Below, piece after piece: positions 1-11,079 of a stretch of DNA of 64,000 nt; position 1 is the first letter of the stretch, and each line of letters opens with the position of its first letter. A program made the translations under genes and the position numbers. Location of the stretch: assembly GCA_023653785.1 (NCBI GenBank), contig JAMKCH010078655.1:1-64000 (forward strand), written 5' to 3'. The DNA is from Ophioderma brevispina. Lineage: Eukaryota; Echinodermata; Ophiuroidea; Amphilepidida; Ophiodermatidae. The notes beneath the pieces were generated by a model. That model saw only the letters and a list, made by a program, of their open reading frames with translations. It had not been told where the DNA came from and searched no databases.

Positions 1-366
1 ATTTTGCCTGCGGGTTGTATTTTAATAGTTATAAGGCAAAATTTCTTCAAGGTCACAATGGTGGTAAATTTTCAAATCCATTTAATTGTGTTAAAAATTG
101 TGTCAAATCATGATAGTACATTATAACATACAAATTGTATTTATAGTCTGATTTTGTATTCGTGTCAGTTCATGCATATTGTCGAGGGTATGGTTTTATT
201 TAAAGGGGATGTGTAGGTACCGTTTAAAAAGATATAGTGCAGTAGAACATTATAAAGTGTAAATGTTCTGATACCGCAGATAAAAGCCTCAAAGGTTGGT
301 ATAATTAATAGTTTAATTGCTTTGAAATAAATCTAAATTGTCAGGATCCCCCCTTTGAGTTACTTC
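1..366. other. AT-rich DNA, no gene seen
   Basis: No reading frame of useful length, RNA gene or clear repeat structure is visible. The stretch ends at the target duplication of the small palindromic element that follows. Confidence 0.5.
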
Positions 367-374
367 AGTAAATG

Positions 375-537
375 GGCAAGACTTTCATAAGTTACCCCCC
401 CCCCCATATATTTACATGCAACATCAATTTTAATTATTCTAGCTGTTTATTCCGTTTTTGATGAAACAAGGCCAAAATTAAAATAAATGTTGTATCATGT
501 AAATATATACGAGGGGGGTACATATGGAAGTCTTTCC
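375..537. mobile_element. hAT-like miniature palindromic element (163 bp)
   Basis: The two halves are imperfect reverse complements: the left arm starts GGCAAGACTTTCAT and runs through a C tract into an ATATATTTACATG block, and the right arm ends with the complement of GGAAAGACTTCCAT. An identical 8-bp sequence, AGTAAATG, flanks it at 367-374 and 538-545. An 8-bp duplication is the signature of hAT transposases, so this is probably a non-autonomous hAT element. The left arm contains an 11-C run and the right arm a G-rich counterpart. Confidence 0.75.
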
Positions 538-545
538 AGTAAATG

Positions 546-1389
546 TAATGATTTATGATTATCTTGGTTGCCCTGACTATGTGCAGTGCAAAAGGTGCAC
601 GAATTTGTTAGATTAAGTGTACTTATCGTTTTGCTTGAACGACATATTTTGGTGCTTTTGTCACTTTATCCATGTAATCCAATGTAATCGACATCACTTT
701 CATTTTGAGAGGTTAGCTATAGGTTACTGTGTTACGCTCTCTTATTTATACGGGAACTGTTGCATACTGTATACTGAATATAGCGCAGACATACCACGAT
801 GATCAACGAATTCAGAAAATTACAACTATTTGGCTCCTTAAAATAAAATCCCATTATGGTTTTAACTCATTTCTTGCAGGAAAAACCCTAAATTTCACGT
901 GTAAATATGTTAGGGAACACGAACATTGCACTGCCTGTCATATAAAAATTAATAAATATTATGCATGTTGCAACAACAACAAAAATATTTGCTAGAACTG
1001 TCCACAAATTAAGCTCAGAAAATACTTAAAATGTAACTGGAATGTTTCTTAATTTAAAAGTTTGGACGGACATAAAAGTGGTCTAATATAACTTTATAAC
1101 AGCCATTTTTTTCGTTTTCTTAAAATTCTCATGTATACTTCCTATCTTTTAAAATAATGTACACGCTTAAAATATATATATCAAAATTGAAACGAATTAT
1201 CAGTTAATATGGGTAATTTACTCAAGAGTTAAATCTAACATGTAAACAATTTTGGAGGACACTAACGCTTATACAAACTTCCCAAAGAAAATATCAATTT
1301 TGTTCCTGAAAGGCGATTTAAAAAAATGTATTAGCAATCATTTAGTTTGCAGAATATCAAAATTAACCCTGAAAATCAAACTTATAAGG
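546..1389. other. AT-rich DNA, no gene seen
   Basis: Short open frames here (for example 729-995) show no recognisable motif and are cysteine/asparagine-rich in a way expected of AT-rich non-coding DNA. Confidence 0.4.
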
Positions 1390-1850
1390 CAAAAAGATGC
1401 TTACGATGTTGGTACCGGTGGATAGCTTTGGTCCTCCGTTTTCTATCGGTTCCAACATTAAGTACAATCATACATAGTATGGCGTCACATTGACGTCCAA
1501 GTTGGCAAGTTGGAGAAATGGGTTCATTTCCAAAGACACACATCAGTGTATAAAATGCAAAAATGAAATTTTGCACCAAAAAGGTAGGAATATCGGATTT
1601 TCATGTGCGTTTTGGCCCCAAGTGATGGAAAATGACTACTTTTATATAAATATAATTTTAGAGCCATACTATGCACAATATTTAAACAAATGCATTATTC
1701 TTAGTTGGCAACCACTCTCCCACCAATCGACTTTGACGGCGTACACTTCACATTTGTTTCGGCAAAATGGCCGGAAAGAATGTGAAAACAAATATGTGGA
1801 AGATTTTTACGAAAGTTTTTAACGTTTTTGCCCACCGGAGGAAACGTCAC
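1390..1850 (+). repeat. Dispersed repeat A, copy 1
   Basis: Similar in order and spacing to 28505-28835 plus 29398-29450: shared landmarks are a TAGTATGGC(G/A)TCAC block, a block around 1555-1600 containing TTTTGC and AAAAAGGTA, and a terminal GGAAGATTTTTTACGAAA followed by CACCGGAGGAA. The function is unknown; it is an interspersed repeat with no coding evidence. Copy 2 carries a transposon that copy 1 lacks, so copy 1 serves as an approximate empty site. Confidence 0.6.
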
Positions 1851-2817
1851 CTGGGGTGGTAACCACTGGCGGATCTACATAGAGGCGTGCTCGGCGCACG
1901 CCCCCTCGTTGGAGGGAGAAAAAATTAAAACAACAACAAACTTACATGAAGAATACGAGTCAGGTGTTAAAACTGCCTATCCTAAAAGTTAATATTATTC
2001 ATTATTAAGCGTTTGCGTGTTTTTTTTTAAAGTAGGAAATTGTATTGTATTGACCACTTTTCTTCTATTTATAAAATTTGTCTTGATAAAGGTACAGTTT
2101 AATCATCAAATGTGTATAGCATCTTGATGTTTTGCTTAAATCAAATGATTTCCTGAGCTTTGACAGCTTTTGAGGTAGACAACATTTTCGTGTTTTCTAT
2201 GGTGTTGCAACTAATTTTTAGCGATTAAAATATTACCAATATTTTATTTAAATATCAATTCCAGGTTTGTCATTATTTTAAAATATTTTTTGAAAATATT
2301 CAGATTTACCGTTGTTTGCGTTTACTTATAATTAACAAAATAATGCTTGGGCGTTCCATTCAATACACACGGGTATATAGCTGATATCATACATATTCAA
2401 CCAGGAAATGAACGTATTTAATTACAAAGCTTGACTAATAGCCTTTAATTTTGCCTATTTACTCAACGAGGATGTGTTGAAAATTTACTGCAAATAGCCC
2501 AACAAAAATAGAAACTTTGAATCTATTTTTGTTCACAAATTTAAAGATTGTGATGTAAATTCTCATGCTCGCAACCTAAATAAATTTTCAAATTTGCCAC
2601 GTGCTCCCGACCGCACCAGACTGCAGAAGACCTTGCTACAGGAAAATAAGAAAAAATTCTCACGATTTTCGAAAAAAAGGCCAATCGGCACCAGTCTTGA
2701 GCAGTTGACCTATGGAAGGGGTTTTCTAGCAAATAATCGGCTAGGTGACTGAACCTTTAGAAACTGAACACTGCAAGGGTTCCGTGCGAAGCGGGGAAGT
2801 GGTACCACTGCACCCCC
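1851..2817. other. Non-coding DNA, no gene seen
   Basis: AT-rich sequence with no supported frame. Around 1867-1915 there is a short GC-rich segment with the inverted motif GGCGTGC / GCACGCC. Confidence 0.4.
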
Positions 2818-2835
2818 AAAAAAAAAAAAAAAAAA

Positions 2836-2869
<34 letters not shown>

Positions 2870-2878
2870 TGACCACGA
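2818..2878. repeat. A20-C41 homopolymer junction
   Basis: About 20 consecutive A residues are followed directly by about 41 consecutive C residues. Frames reading through it give meaningless poly-Lys/Pro or poly-Gly/Phe peptides. It is the longest of at least thirteen C or G runs of 9 or more bases in the window. Confidence 0.9.
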
Positions 2879-4043
2879 CGATATGATACATACACAGAGC
2901 GAGTTAACGCTTCGCTTCAATATAGTAAACATATGAAATTATTATTTTCAAATTTCTAATTATAGAAAGCTACAAAATTTGTTTGGTACGTATTAATGAT
3001 GCGATATATTCACCGCATCTGTTCGTGTACGGCAGAATGGTATATTGCATTTACAACGTAAGCATACCTCCAAGCCATGTTTATATATATGATGCTACAT
3101 GCAGCTATTTCTACCACCACACTTTAGCTTGGTTCAATCCTGCTTTTACGATACACTAATCTAACGCATATATGTGTCGTTATATATGTTAAAATATTAA
3201 CATGTTAAAGAAGATATCAAAAAAGAGAAAATTAAAACCATATCTTACCCAGTTCGCAAGTGTAAAATTGAGCAATGAAGGCGGTACTAGTGTCAAGGGA
3301 TGGAGGTCATACACGAGTGCATGTCCCGGGTGCATGTACGGATCCGCGACGAATATATTAAACGTACATGACCTTCTTTGTTATAGACAGGCCTAGCCTA
3401 GCAAGTAGTACAGCTGAGTCAATACAATGCTAGCTTCAAAATAAAGAAAATGGTTTTGATTTGATTTTTAGTTTCCTGTTGGAGCGCGCATCAGATTTGC
3501 CACTGTGGCAAATATTTCATTATTTCGTGAAACTGAAAAATTGTTTTTCTTGAAAACTTGATAATAAAAACCATTTTTCAGTTGCTCAAAATATTCAAGC
3601 ATCCCTTCCTGTTAATTTTAAAACAAAGCATTCTAGCCGTTAGCAGTTAACTTAGTAGGGGTGTCACAGTGGGGCAATCTACACGGAGCGCAGATCCAGA
3701 TCCGATGCGCATCACCGAGATCCAGATCATAGATCCAGATCATGAAGTCTGACTCAGAGATTTCGAAATATTATTTTTCTGTGTAATAATGAAAAATAGT
3801 CAACTAGAACTAAAGATAGTAACCTAAAATGCAGGATACTGTGTATAACAAAAATTCCGGATCCGGAATTTTATAACAAAGTTGTGATTTTCTATATGAA
3901 GGAATTCGATTTAAGCTTAGCAATTTCACACAGTGATTAGTATATGGACAAGCATTATGTACATGCAAAAAACACGATTTTTTTGGAAATTGAGGGCGCC
4001 CTCCTCAGGAAATCTCTGAGTCGGCCTAATAAATGGGCCGAAG
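2879..4043. other. Non-coding DNA, no gene seen
   Basis: No recognisable coding or RNA feature. A purine-rich run of tandem GATCCAGATC-like units lies near 3690-3740. Confidence 0.4.
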
Positions 4044-4890
4044 AATTTCTTTAAAATTCGATATATAGTACATTCGTTTGTGCTGATAACAAATCTGAAA
4101 TAAAAAATATGGCTTACCATATTCGTTTTTGAGAAAAAAGACTTTCAAAAAGTACATTTTTGCTCAAAATTTTACATTATTTACCACGCAACTCTATGGG
4201 AAAATGTGATTTACCGATACTAAAGTGCTCCAAAAAGATAACAAAGGGGCCGAACGTTTTTCTGATTTTCACATATGTTAAGGTCTAAGTTGCATACTTG
4301 AAAATACCGAAATAAAAAAACGGATTAGTTTTCCTGAAAATAGTCGAAAAAGGACATTTTTAGAGGAAAATTTCCGTCTTCACTAGAGACGATGCGTCTC
4401 GCGTTATTTTACGCCTATATGTCACGCAGCAAAACAAAAAATGGGTGCGCGAAAGGTGAGACGCGTAATTAATCAGGCGCGTTCTTAGACAAGTCCATTA
4501 TAGTAGCTTATAGTCCATTTGTCTACCTCCGTGCAGTGATGTCACAACCTTGACGCAGTTTTTACGCACGCGTCAGGATATGCCGTCTTTGTGCGCGCGT
4601 GTAAAAACGCCATCGCTTTAGGCCAGCGCGCGCGGTTTACTGATGCGACCATCAAATATCGCGCTGACGTCACTGCACGGAGGAAGGAAAACGGAGTATA
4701 GCAACACCAGAGTTCTACGCGATTTTGCAAACGCTTTACAAATTCGCGTAAATGCAGAAGTGGAAATATCGCTCAGTGATTTTTTGCGACGCTAAAATCG
4801 CAAACGAATGCACTCTTGCTCATCTCCGAGTTATTAAAGTCGGCTTGCGAGTACTCCTTGGAAACCAAATCATAATGCAAACCACCTTAT
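4044..4890 (+). repeat. Dispersed repeat B, copy 1
   Basis: Closely similar to 47824-48487 on the same strand, including the GTGCTGATAACAAATCT block, the CTCCAAAAAGATAACAAAGG block and the TAAAGTCGGCTTGCG(A/C)GTACTCC block near the end. Short frames inside are not conserved. Copy 1 carries an additional palindromic insert (4514-4695) that copy 2 lacks. Confidence 0.8.
4514..4695. mobile_element. Palindromic miniature element inserted in repeat B
   Basis: The ends are inverted repeats: CCTCCGTGCAGTGATGTCA near 4526 and TGACGTCACTGCACGGAGG ending at 4683, with weaker complementarity extending outward to TCC...GGA. The second copy of repeat B lacks the segment, which supports an insertion. The superfamily is not assigned because the target duplication is unclear. 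The interior is GC-rich relative to its surroundings. Confidence 0.65.
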
Positions 4891-4899
4891 CCCTCCAAC

Positions 4900-4980
4900 A
4901 TGCCGTGCTGGGGCCCATGTGGGTTTTGTTTGTGTGGGTAAGCTGGGTTATAGTGGGCATGGGTTTTATGTGGCGCCAGT
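4900..4980. repeat. GGGCC-rich repeat fragment flanking the LTR element
   Basis: Contains GGGGCCCATGTGGGTTT, the same motif that resumes immediately after the 3' LTR at about 10376. The LTR element therefore appears to lie within a GGGCC/GTGGG repeat. Confidence 0.5.
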
Positions 4981-5154
4981 TTGTGTTATTGCCCATCCCT
5001 GTTGGGTGACGGGCTATGTTTAGCTCTGGTTAATTAATCTAGTTTTAAGTTTCACCGTGCTACTGTAACGTGCTATCCTCTTGTAAATAAGTTAGTGTTT
5101 GGTCGTTCTCCAGTGACTCTTCTTAGAGTACTTCCAATTCCCTTTGTGGCGTGG
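4981..5154 (+). repeat. Partial 5' LTR
   Basis: Matches the last ~175 bases of the LTR at 10190-10365 (shared GTGACGGGCTATGTTT, ATCCTCTTGTAAATAAGTT and CCCTTTGTGGCGTGG) with many substitutions and small indels. The first ~250 bases of the LTR are missing and are replaced by GGGCC-type repeat. The divergence between the two LTRs implies an old insertion. Confidence 0.75.
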
Positions 5155-5399
5155 CGGAAGCGTCGGGATTCAGTTCCAACGGCAGCTCAGCTGAAGTAAC
5201 GCAGAAATCTAGATGAGGAATACCAGTGATTCAAAAGCCAACTGAACTCTTTGTTTTATTTGGATTTCACAAGCAGGTGATCGACCCCGCCAGTGATTAC
5301 TGTGCGTGTGTGTTATACACTGACTTACAGGCTTTCTTGCAAGAGTGGAAATGGTATTTCAATTAGAGATGGCAAACCACAACACGTGCCCAAAACAGT

Positions 5400-6340
5400 G
5401 CGGTCTCTTAGCAAAAATGAGACTGTGAACTAATTGAACGCTGGAAGCATAAACATTCAGTCACTTTGCTCCCTGGATCTAAACTGTGCTTCCTTCCTTG
5501 TTGACGATGCCAAGTGGGAGAAAAAGACCAAAGCATCCCCCCTGCGTGGATTCACAAATGATGGTGATCAGGGCCCCGAGGCAAAGCGCCTTACTGCCCA
5601 ACAGAAAGTTGCTATGCTTGAGTAAATGCTAGGCCAAATCGCCAACTATGCGTATATCTCGCAATACCATTGTGAAAACAGCACTTGCATCAATGAATTT
5701 GGCAATCAATTCGGCTTTGAATAGGATTCCGTCCAACCGGAGGTCATTTCATTGATTTGCAGCAATACGCCTAAATGCTGATGAACGCCCTGAGGATCGT
5801 ATCAGAGCATCATGGCATTTATTGAAGATAATCTCCTCTGCCAGGGTGGAGGAATCAACTCATCATGGTCAAGCCATTACCGAAACGAAGAGCTTACTCC
5901 CTTCACTCCGAGAAACTTTGTGTCTGAAATGCTTCGTTTGATCCATAGCGACCTTCCACGCCTTGTCAAGCAACCGCTACGGTACTGAGCTTCGGTCACG
6001 CACGCTTGCTTCCATTCAATCAACAGAAAATCCCAGGCCCTCGACTACTTACTTAGAGGAGGCTTCACACCTCTGAAGGTGCTCGAGCTATGCGCACCGT
6101 CACACCACCCACCCCCACAATTCCCCCGCAAGAGTGCCGCAAAAAAAGCCCTCACACAAGCGAGAGCCAAAGACTAACAGACCTACAAAGTCGTGTCCCT
6201 TGTGCAAGCAGGTGGAACGTGCTGTATTTCAACCACTTCCTTAGCGAATTGCCCCACCTTCCAGAGCAAGACTGCAAGTATATCGCGAGAGCTCGTCAAC
6301 ATCCTTGATGAATCAGATGACGACTCAAACAAATATGACT
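5400..6340 (+). pseudogene. gag: LTR retrotransposon gag, degenerate
   Basis: Frame-broken remains of a capsid/nucleocapsid protein. Visible pieces include an N-terminal segment ending AQQKVAMLE near 5625, an adjacent block reading LGQIANYAYIS, and, near 6190-6300, a cysteine-containing CPLCKQ segment followed by CPHLPEQDCKYIARARQ, which looks like a single nucleic-acid-binding zinc knuckle. At least four frame changes and stops separate the pieces, so no Gag protein can be made. It lies directly downstream of the 5' LTR and upstream of the protease, the standard order. The assignment rests on position, the knuckle and the overall element; subfamily is not certain. Confidence 0.6.
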
Positions 6341-6399
6341 GGTGCGTCATCGACGAGAACATGGATGATTCCCAGGTGTCAGAGCCGTCAACTGCCTAC

Positions 6400-6930
6400 G
6401 TGTTCAGACTGGTATGTCTCTTTATTTGGACACCTTCTGTGACCATTCATGCCGTGTGCGTCTCACGATGATAGTGGAGCCACAGGAAATCTCATCCGCG
6501 AAATCGACAGTTCGATCCCTAGGCGTCAAACTTCGCAAGAGCACCCAGTCTGCCCGCCAGGCCGCGTGGTCAGTTCCCATCTGGGATGTGGTTGGGAGAA
6601 ACATCTCGTCACCTCCACTCGCGACGGCCACACATTCATTTTCGTTGGGCTGGTGTAGAACGCCTTGATGTTCCAGAATTGGAGGAATCCCATTTATGAA
6701 GATGAACGATGTCGCAGTTCGTCCTGAAAAACAGAGATCAAAGTGAGTGATGGCACAATCTACACGGTTAGGATTACAGAAGGTTGTTAAAGCACCACAC
6801 CGTACGTCGAGAGCATGTTCTGCGTGCACCCATCGCACAGCAACACTACTGTAGGCCTGGCGAATACATTGAAGTGGATCTTCCTGAAGACTGTAGCAGA
6901 GTGCGACTCCACTTTGCTTTAGAACCACGT
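6400..6930 (+). pseudogene. LTR retrotransposon aspartic protease region, degenerate
   Basis: The retropepsin active-site motif DSGATGNLI is encoded around 6467-6495, followed by a block resembling the protease core with TRDGHTFIFVGLV near 6617-6656 and a GGIP-like segment near 6690. Retropepsins use the DSGA aspartate, paired in a homodimer, to cleave the Gag-Pol polyprotein. The frame shifts just before the motif and again afterwards. The long open frame on the opposite strand (6422-6928) is an antisense shadow. Between here and the RT lies a poorly conserved linker. Confidence 0.65.
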
Positions 6931-7339
6931 ATTGATGCTAGTGTGGCCAAGACCCTCCGATAGACCAGCTATGCCCTGTCCAAGTCTCATTCAGAGTGTT
7001 TCTGGCAAAGTCCGCATCCCCACTAACAGCAGCGAGCCACTTGTCCTTAGGCGACACGAGAAGTTGGCAAATCGTGCAGTACTACTTACCTCAACCATGC
7101 ACTAAAGACATGACTCCATGAGGAAATTTCAAGCACTGCCACACTAAGCCTCTCCTCCCAAAAGTACACTCTGCTAGTGTCTGTCTGGATCCAGATCACA
7201 CACTAGCCTGGACGTTAAAATCCAAATTTTGTGCTTCCATGGAAAGAAATTTGATGAAGTATGAAGTTTTGACCCGACTTCCCTGGATACAATGGCGCTG
7301 CCAGTCCCTTTCAAGATGTTGTTAATATGGGCCCAGTCC
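6931..7339 (+). pseudogene. LTR element protease-RT linker, degenerate
   Basis: Frame-broken sequence between the protease and reverse transcriptase. Short recognisable pieces such as a SLIQSVSGK-like segment near 6985-7010 fit a polyprotein linker, but no domain can be named. Confidence 0.4.
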
Positions 7340-8300
7340 AGCCACCACAACGCAAAGGCCGTCTTCCCCAGTATGCCCATGGATAAACTCCAGGAAAACT
7401 GCAAAACAAGTTTTGAGCTTGAAAAAATCTTGGGGGGATCTTTGCACGGCCAGAAGTTGTCGGTTTATGCAGTTGAGTACCTCAAACCCCTCATTCTGGT
7501 CAAGAAGCCCAGTGGCGGTTTCGTTTAGGTCTGCATTCGCGGATGTAGGCAGGTACAGCAAACCCAAGCCTTCACTTATGGCTGATGGGGATTCTACCTA
7601 CAGTTAAGATTGCTAAGGGGAAGACCTATAGCAATGACCTCACCCAGTGCCTTATACCAGATTCCCCTCTCTCGCGTATATGAATAACGGTGGTGTAGCT
7701 ACTCAATTGCGTGGGCCGTGTTGTCTACACAAGATCCGCAATGGGTATGCCTGGTTTGGAAACGGCACTTGAAGAGCTAAGGTGCAGTGTTCTCGGTGAT
7801 CTCTGGAGAAGGGTGTGGTTGCAACTGATATGATTTGTTACTGCGGTGGTGAACACCATGAGAGTTGACTGTAATTGGAGGATAGTTCTGCATTCTCGTA
7901 CAAATGTAATCTGCGGTCTTTATGCCATCCAAGACGGTTATTTGTCCCCACAACGCCAACCTACCTGGCTACCATGTGAAGTTGAAGCCTTTGTCTATGT
8001 CGGCATCTACCAAGCACTTCCGTCCTTTCATTAATCAATCCAAACACCATGCATTGTATACTTACTGATAGTAACCATGTGTGCAGGCCTTTGTTTTGAG
8101 AAGCTTTGCCGATTGGAGAATTTTCCGCCAGTCCTCGGGGTTGTCCATCATTTTTGTCCACAGTTAGCCGTTATCAAGTGACAGTTCGTCATGTGTCTCT
8201 GGATCAGCCAACATTCATATGATTTCGCCAGCCGCAATGCTCCTGATTGCCCAGACCCAATCTGCCAGATTTGCAGCTTTATTAAACATGAAGAGGGGGT
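7340..8300 (+). pseudogene. LTR retrotransposon reverse transcriptase / RNase H, degenerate
   Basis: Fingers-palm pieces are legible: EYLKPLILVKKPSGGF near 7470-7525, FADVGRYSKPKPSLM near 7540-7580 in another frame and YQIPLSR near 7658. An altered catalytic-loop area follows near 7825. Then the frame jumps to TWLPCEVEA near 7960, which fits the RNase H domain, with a TDS segment near 8060 and a FASRNAPDCPDPICQICSF block near 8225-8280 at the end of RNase H. The catalytic-to-connection part of the RT is much too short, indicating an internal deletion of several hundred bases near 7900-7955. Multiple frameshifts make it inactive. Domain order protease-RT-RNase H-integrase is that of Ty3/gypsy-like or BEL-like elements; I favour the former weakly. 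Confidence 0.7.
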
Positions 8301-8399
8301 ATACCGTCCTACGCATTTCTGCTGAAGACGTCATCTCAGCTCAATGCTTTTAAGCTCCAGTTCACCCGCAGAGCTGCTGGTCATCCCTTCATTGGAATT

Positions 8400-9600
8400 T
8401 TCTGACTTACGTAGAACCCATATGCCTCACTTGGTCCGGGGCACACGGCCATCAAAGAAGACCAATAATGTCAACGATGTGAAACGATACCTACAAGTTG
8501 CTTCCATTGCCAAGGATGGATATGTTGGTCGTCCGCCGTAACCAGCCACTTTCCCCAACAAGCGAGTACATTGTATGACTCGCAAGCGTTTCTGAATGGC
8601 CTCCTTACTGCCCTGCACAATCAGTTAGACCATCCCAGTCGTCAACAGCAATTCTATGACCGCCGATTTTTCTACGCCTTGGACATGGAAAGTCTATTGA
8701 GCGGGGGGTGACATCCAGCTGTAATCATGTGCATCCCTTCGCAACACTTCACACACTCTGATCAAGCAGTCCACAGGAGATCCTCCTGTAGCTGTTGGCG
8801 TCTCATTTTCAGCAGATGTCCTTAAGCATAACCGCCAGTTGATCCTTATTCTGCGGGGAAAACACCACTTAATCAACCACGTCGTGCCTTGTGGATAACG
8901 AACAGCGTGCAACGCTTCGTGATGCCTTGATGCCTCTGCATAGAAATGCGTCCACTGGATGGGCCACCGGCTGTCACCTTTCGTACTGATCCCCGCACCC
9001 TGGTTTTTCCGCCGTCGCTGATGAGCTCCTCAGGCAATTATCGCATTAGCATGAGGTTGGACGCGTCAAGATGTAAACAAGCAATCCCATAGCAGAGAGG
9101 CAGTTCGCGAATTAGAGGATGAAATGTTACGCCAGGACCACTGGGCGGCCTGTACCCCTCTCCGTATCACTCGCCATATTGCATGTCTATTCTCGATTAG
9201 GTCACGCGGTTCGTCGTCACGTGAGGATGTGGTCCTCACGGGATCAGTCACAACCAGCAAATACCTTTCTCTGACCACCAGATTGATCCGTACCCAACAT
9301 CAGATGCGATCACCAAACCACCCCCATAGTGAAAAGCCAAAGGCCCCACTTAGGATCAGTTGCCCCACCACTCAAGTGGAAGTCGGTTACCTAGTGTACC
9401 TGTATTCAGACCGCGACCAAAAATCACGATGCCAGGAACAGATATTTGGTTCACTTCCGTCGAGGACATGTGGGGTATGTTCGCAAGTTGTTGGATCTCA
9501 GTTGAGAAATACTTTCGTATCGTATCAAAAAGTCAGAATGCTTATAAGTCCCCAAGTCACTTTGAGACACAACCCAACTCATCCGTTTGGATCATCCCCA
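8400..9600 (+). pseudogene. LTR retrotransposon integrase, degenerate
   Basis: A DLRRTH...VRGTRPSKK segment and [14 protein letters not shown] near 8415-8515 lead into the HHCC region (LLTALHNQLDHPSR near 8600-8645). The DDE core follows in pieces: RPLDGPPAV and RTDP near 8950-8995, then a REAVRELEDEMLRQD-like segment near 9095-9140. The C-terminal domain is clearest: VEVGYLVYLYSDRD (about 9379-9420), then GSQLRNTF near 9493-9520. Integrase inserts the cDNA copy into host DNA. At least five frameshifts or stops are present, so this copy is dead. The longest clean stretch is 9124-9678, which contains the C-terminal domain. Confidence 0.75.
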
Positions 9601-9946
9601 GCATCAGTTGACCAGACAGTGAGGACATCTATGTTGAGCCCTTGCCAAAGCCCCCGACTCCACCGCTTATCCATCTGACTATCTTACACCGCCAGTCTAC
9701 AAAAGATCTCCCCAGTTAATAGTACTACCAAGAACCCAAGAAAGCCAGCAGCGGAGCTCAGTCAACAGTTAGGAGCTAGTAATCTTGATACGGTCAGCAG
9801 GCCCGATGAATAGTGGAAGGAAAACCTAGAGACAGCACCTCATAGCTTGCCAAGTAGTTCTGGACGTCAGCGTGAACTTCCTAAGCACCTTGAGGATTTG
9901 TTTTGGATTAGTTGTGTTCAACAGCAGGCTGATTTATTAATTAAGG

Positions 9947-10365
9947 TGGCAGAAGAATAATCCCCAAAGGCTGCAGGGTAGTCTACCCCTGTGCAGGGCT
10001 TAAGTTTTTGATAACCTTTGGTCCTTTGAACTGGACTAGCGTACTTTTGCCATCATTTGTTGACTTTGAGCAGTTGACTCTATCCATTTTGTGACTTTGA
10101 GCAATGACTCTAGTGTTTTTTGTAGTAGGCATGAGCAAAGACTCTTATATTTCTTCCACCTTTTTGAAGGGAAGAGAAAAGTGGTTACGCAATTGGGTTA
10201 TGCCAATCCTGGTGGGTGACGGGCTATGTTTTAGATCTGGGTTCATTCATCTAGTTTTAAAGTTCACCGTTGATGTTACAGTAACGTGTTATCCTCTTGT
10301 AAATAAGTTCGTGTTTGGACGTTATCCAGTGACTTAGAGTATTTCCAACTCCCTTTGTGGCGTGG
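9947..10365 (+). repeat. 3' LTR
   Basis: Begins TGGCAGAAGAATAA just after a purine-biased AATTAAGG and ends at the CCCTTTGTGGCGTGG shared with the 5' LTR. It is about 419 bp and more complete than the 5' LTR. It is followed directly by GGGCC-type repeat. The exact terminal dinucleotides and the host target duplication could not be fixed because the 5' flank is truncated. Confidence 0.7.
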
Positions 10366-10920
10366 GCTATTCCTAATGGGGCCCATGTGGGTTGTAAATG
10401 GGTAACTCATGATGTGTTTATGCCTCATGGGGCAAATGTCGGTTTTGTATGGGGCATGGGGGACATGGGTATTAGTGGGATATTCCTGATGGGCCCCTGT
10501 AGGCAACCATGATGGGGGGTTTATGGGCTTACTTGTGTTGGTCCCACATGTGGGATAAGCTGGCCCACCCATCATTGGTTTTACCCAAGTTAATGTCAGT
10601 GGGACCCACTTGGGTTTTAACGTGGGTTACAGGGCTTACGTGGGCATGGGAATTGACATGGGCTTCTTAAATGGGGCCAGGTCGTTGTTCAATGGGTGTA
10701 GGATAGGCTTCTTACTTGGGCTTTAAGTGGGTTCCCAAATGGGGCCATTGTAGGTTTTCAATGGGTCAATGAGGAGTTTCTTTAATTGGGCTTTAAGTGG
10801 GTTTCCTAAATGAGGCCAGTGTAGGGTTTCAATTGGCCCGGCCTGAGTATATTTTAATCATATGCAAGGATGGGATTTCCAGGGCTGGCCCATTTGATGA
10901 GCCCAGTTGTGGGTTGTAAA
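10366..10920 (+). repeat. GGGCC/GTGGG-rich degenerate tandem repeat
   Basis: Irregular units built from GGGGCCCATGTGGGTT, TTGGGCTTTAAGTGGG and AAATGGGGCCA repeat through the segment; the clearest duplicated pair, of about 65 bp, lies at 10700-10850. Strong G-over-C bias on the + strand. Similar sequence in the opposite orientation occurs at about 11210-11330, and a fragment precedes the 5' LTR. Confidence 0.7.
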
Positions 10921-11009
10921 ATGTTTATTTTCCATTCTTTTGTATCAAATAATTATCTAACTTTATTTCTAGGTCACTAAAACTCATCCCTGTGATATGA
11001 AGGCCAAAC

Positions 11010-11070
11010 GTACAAGTTTAACTGGATAGAGCATTAGACTTAGATCATGAGGTCCCCGGTTCGAGCCAAA
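11010..11070 (+). repeat. tRNA-like (SINE head or tRNA pseudogene)
   Basis: TTTAACTGGATAGAGC resembles a tRNA D-arm/box A and CCCCGGTTCGAGCC resembles a T-arm/box B, at about normal tRNA spacing. A convincing acceptor stem is missing, so it is more likely a tRNA-derived SINE relic than a working tRNA. Confidence 0.4.
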
Positions 11071-11079
11071 ACAGGTAAG

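Noticed and set aside
2710..2936. Overlapping frames with poly-Gly, poly-Pro or poly-Lys
   Set aside because: Produced entirely by the A20C41 tract.
6422..6928. 168-codon open frame on the minus strand
   Set aside because: It is antisense to the LTR element protease region, whose DSGATGNLI motif is on the + strand.
11010..11070. Functional tRNA gene
   Set aside because: Box A- and B-like sequences exist but no convincing acceptor stem; kept only as a tRNA-like repeat.
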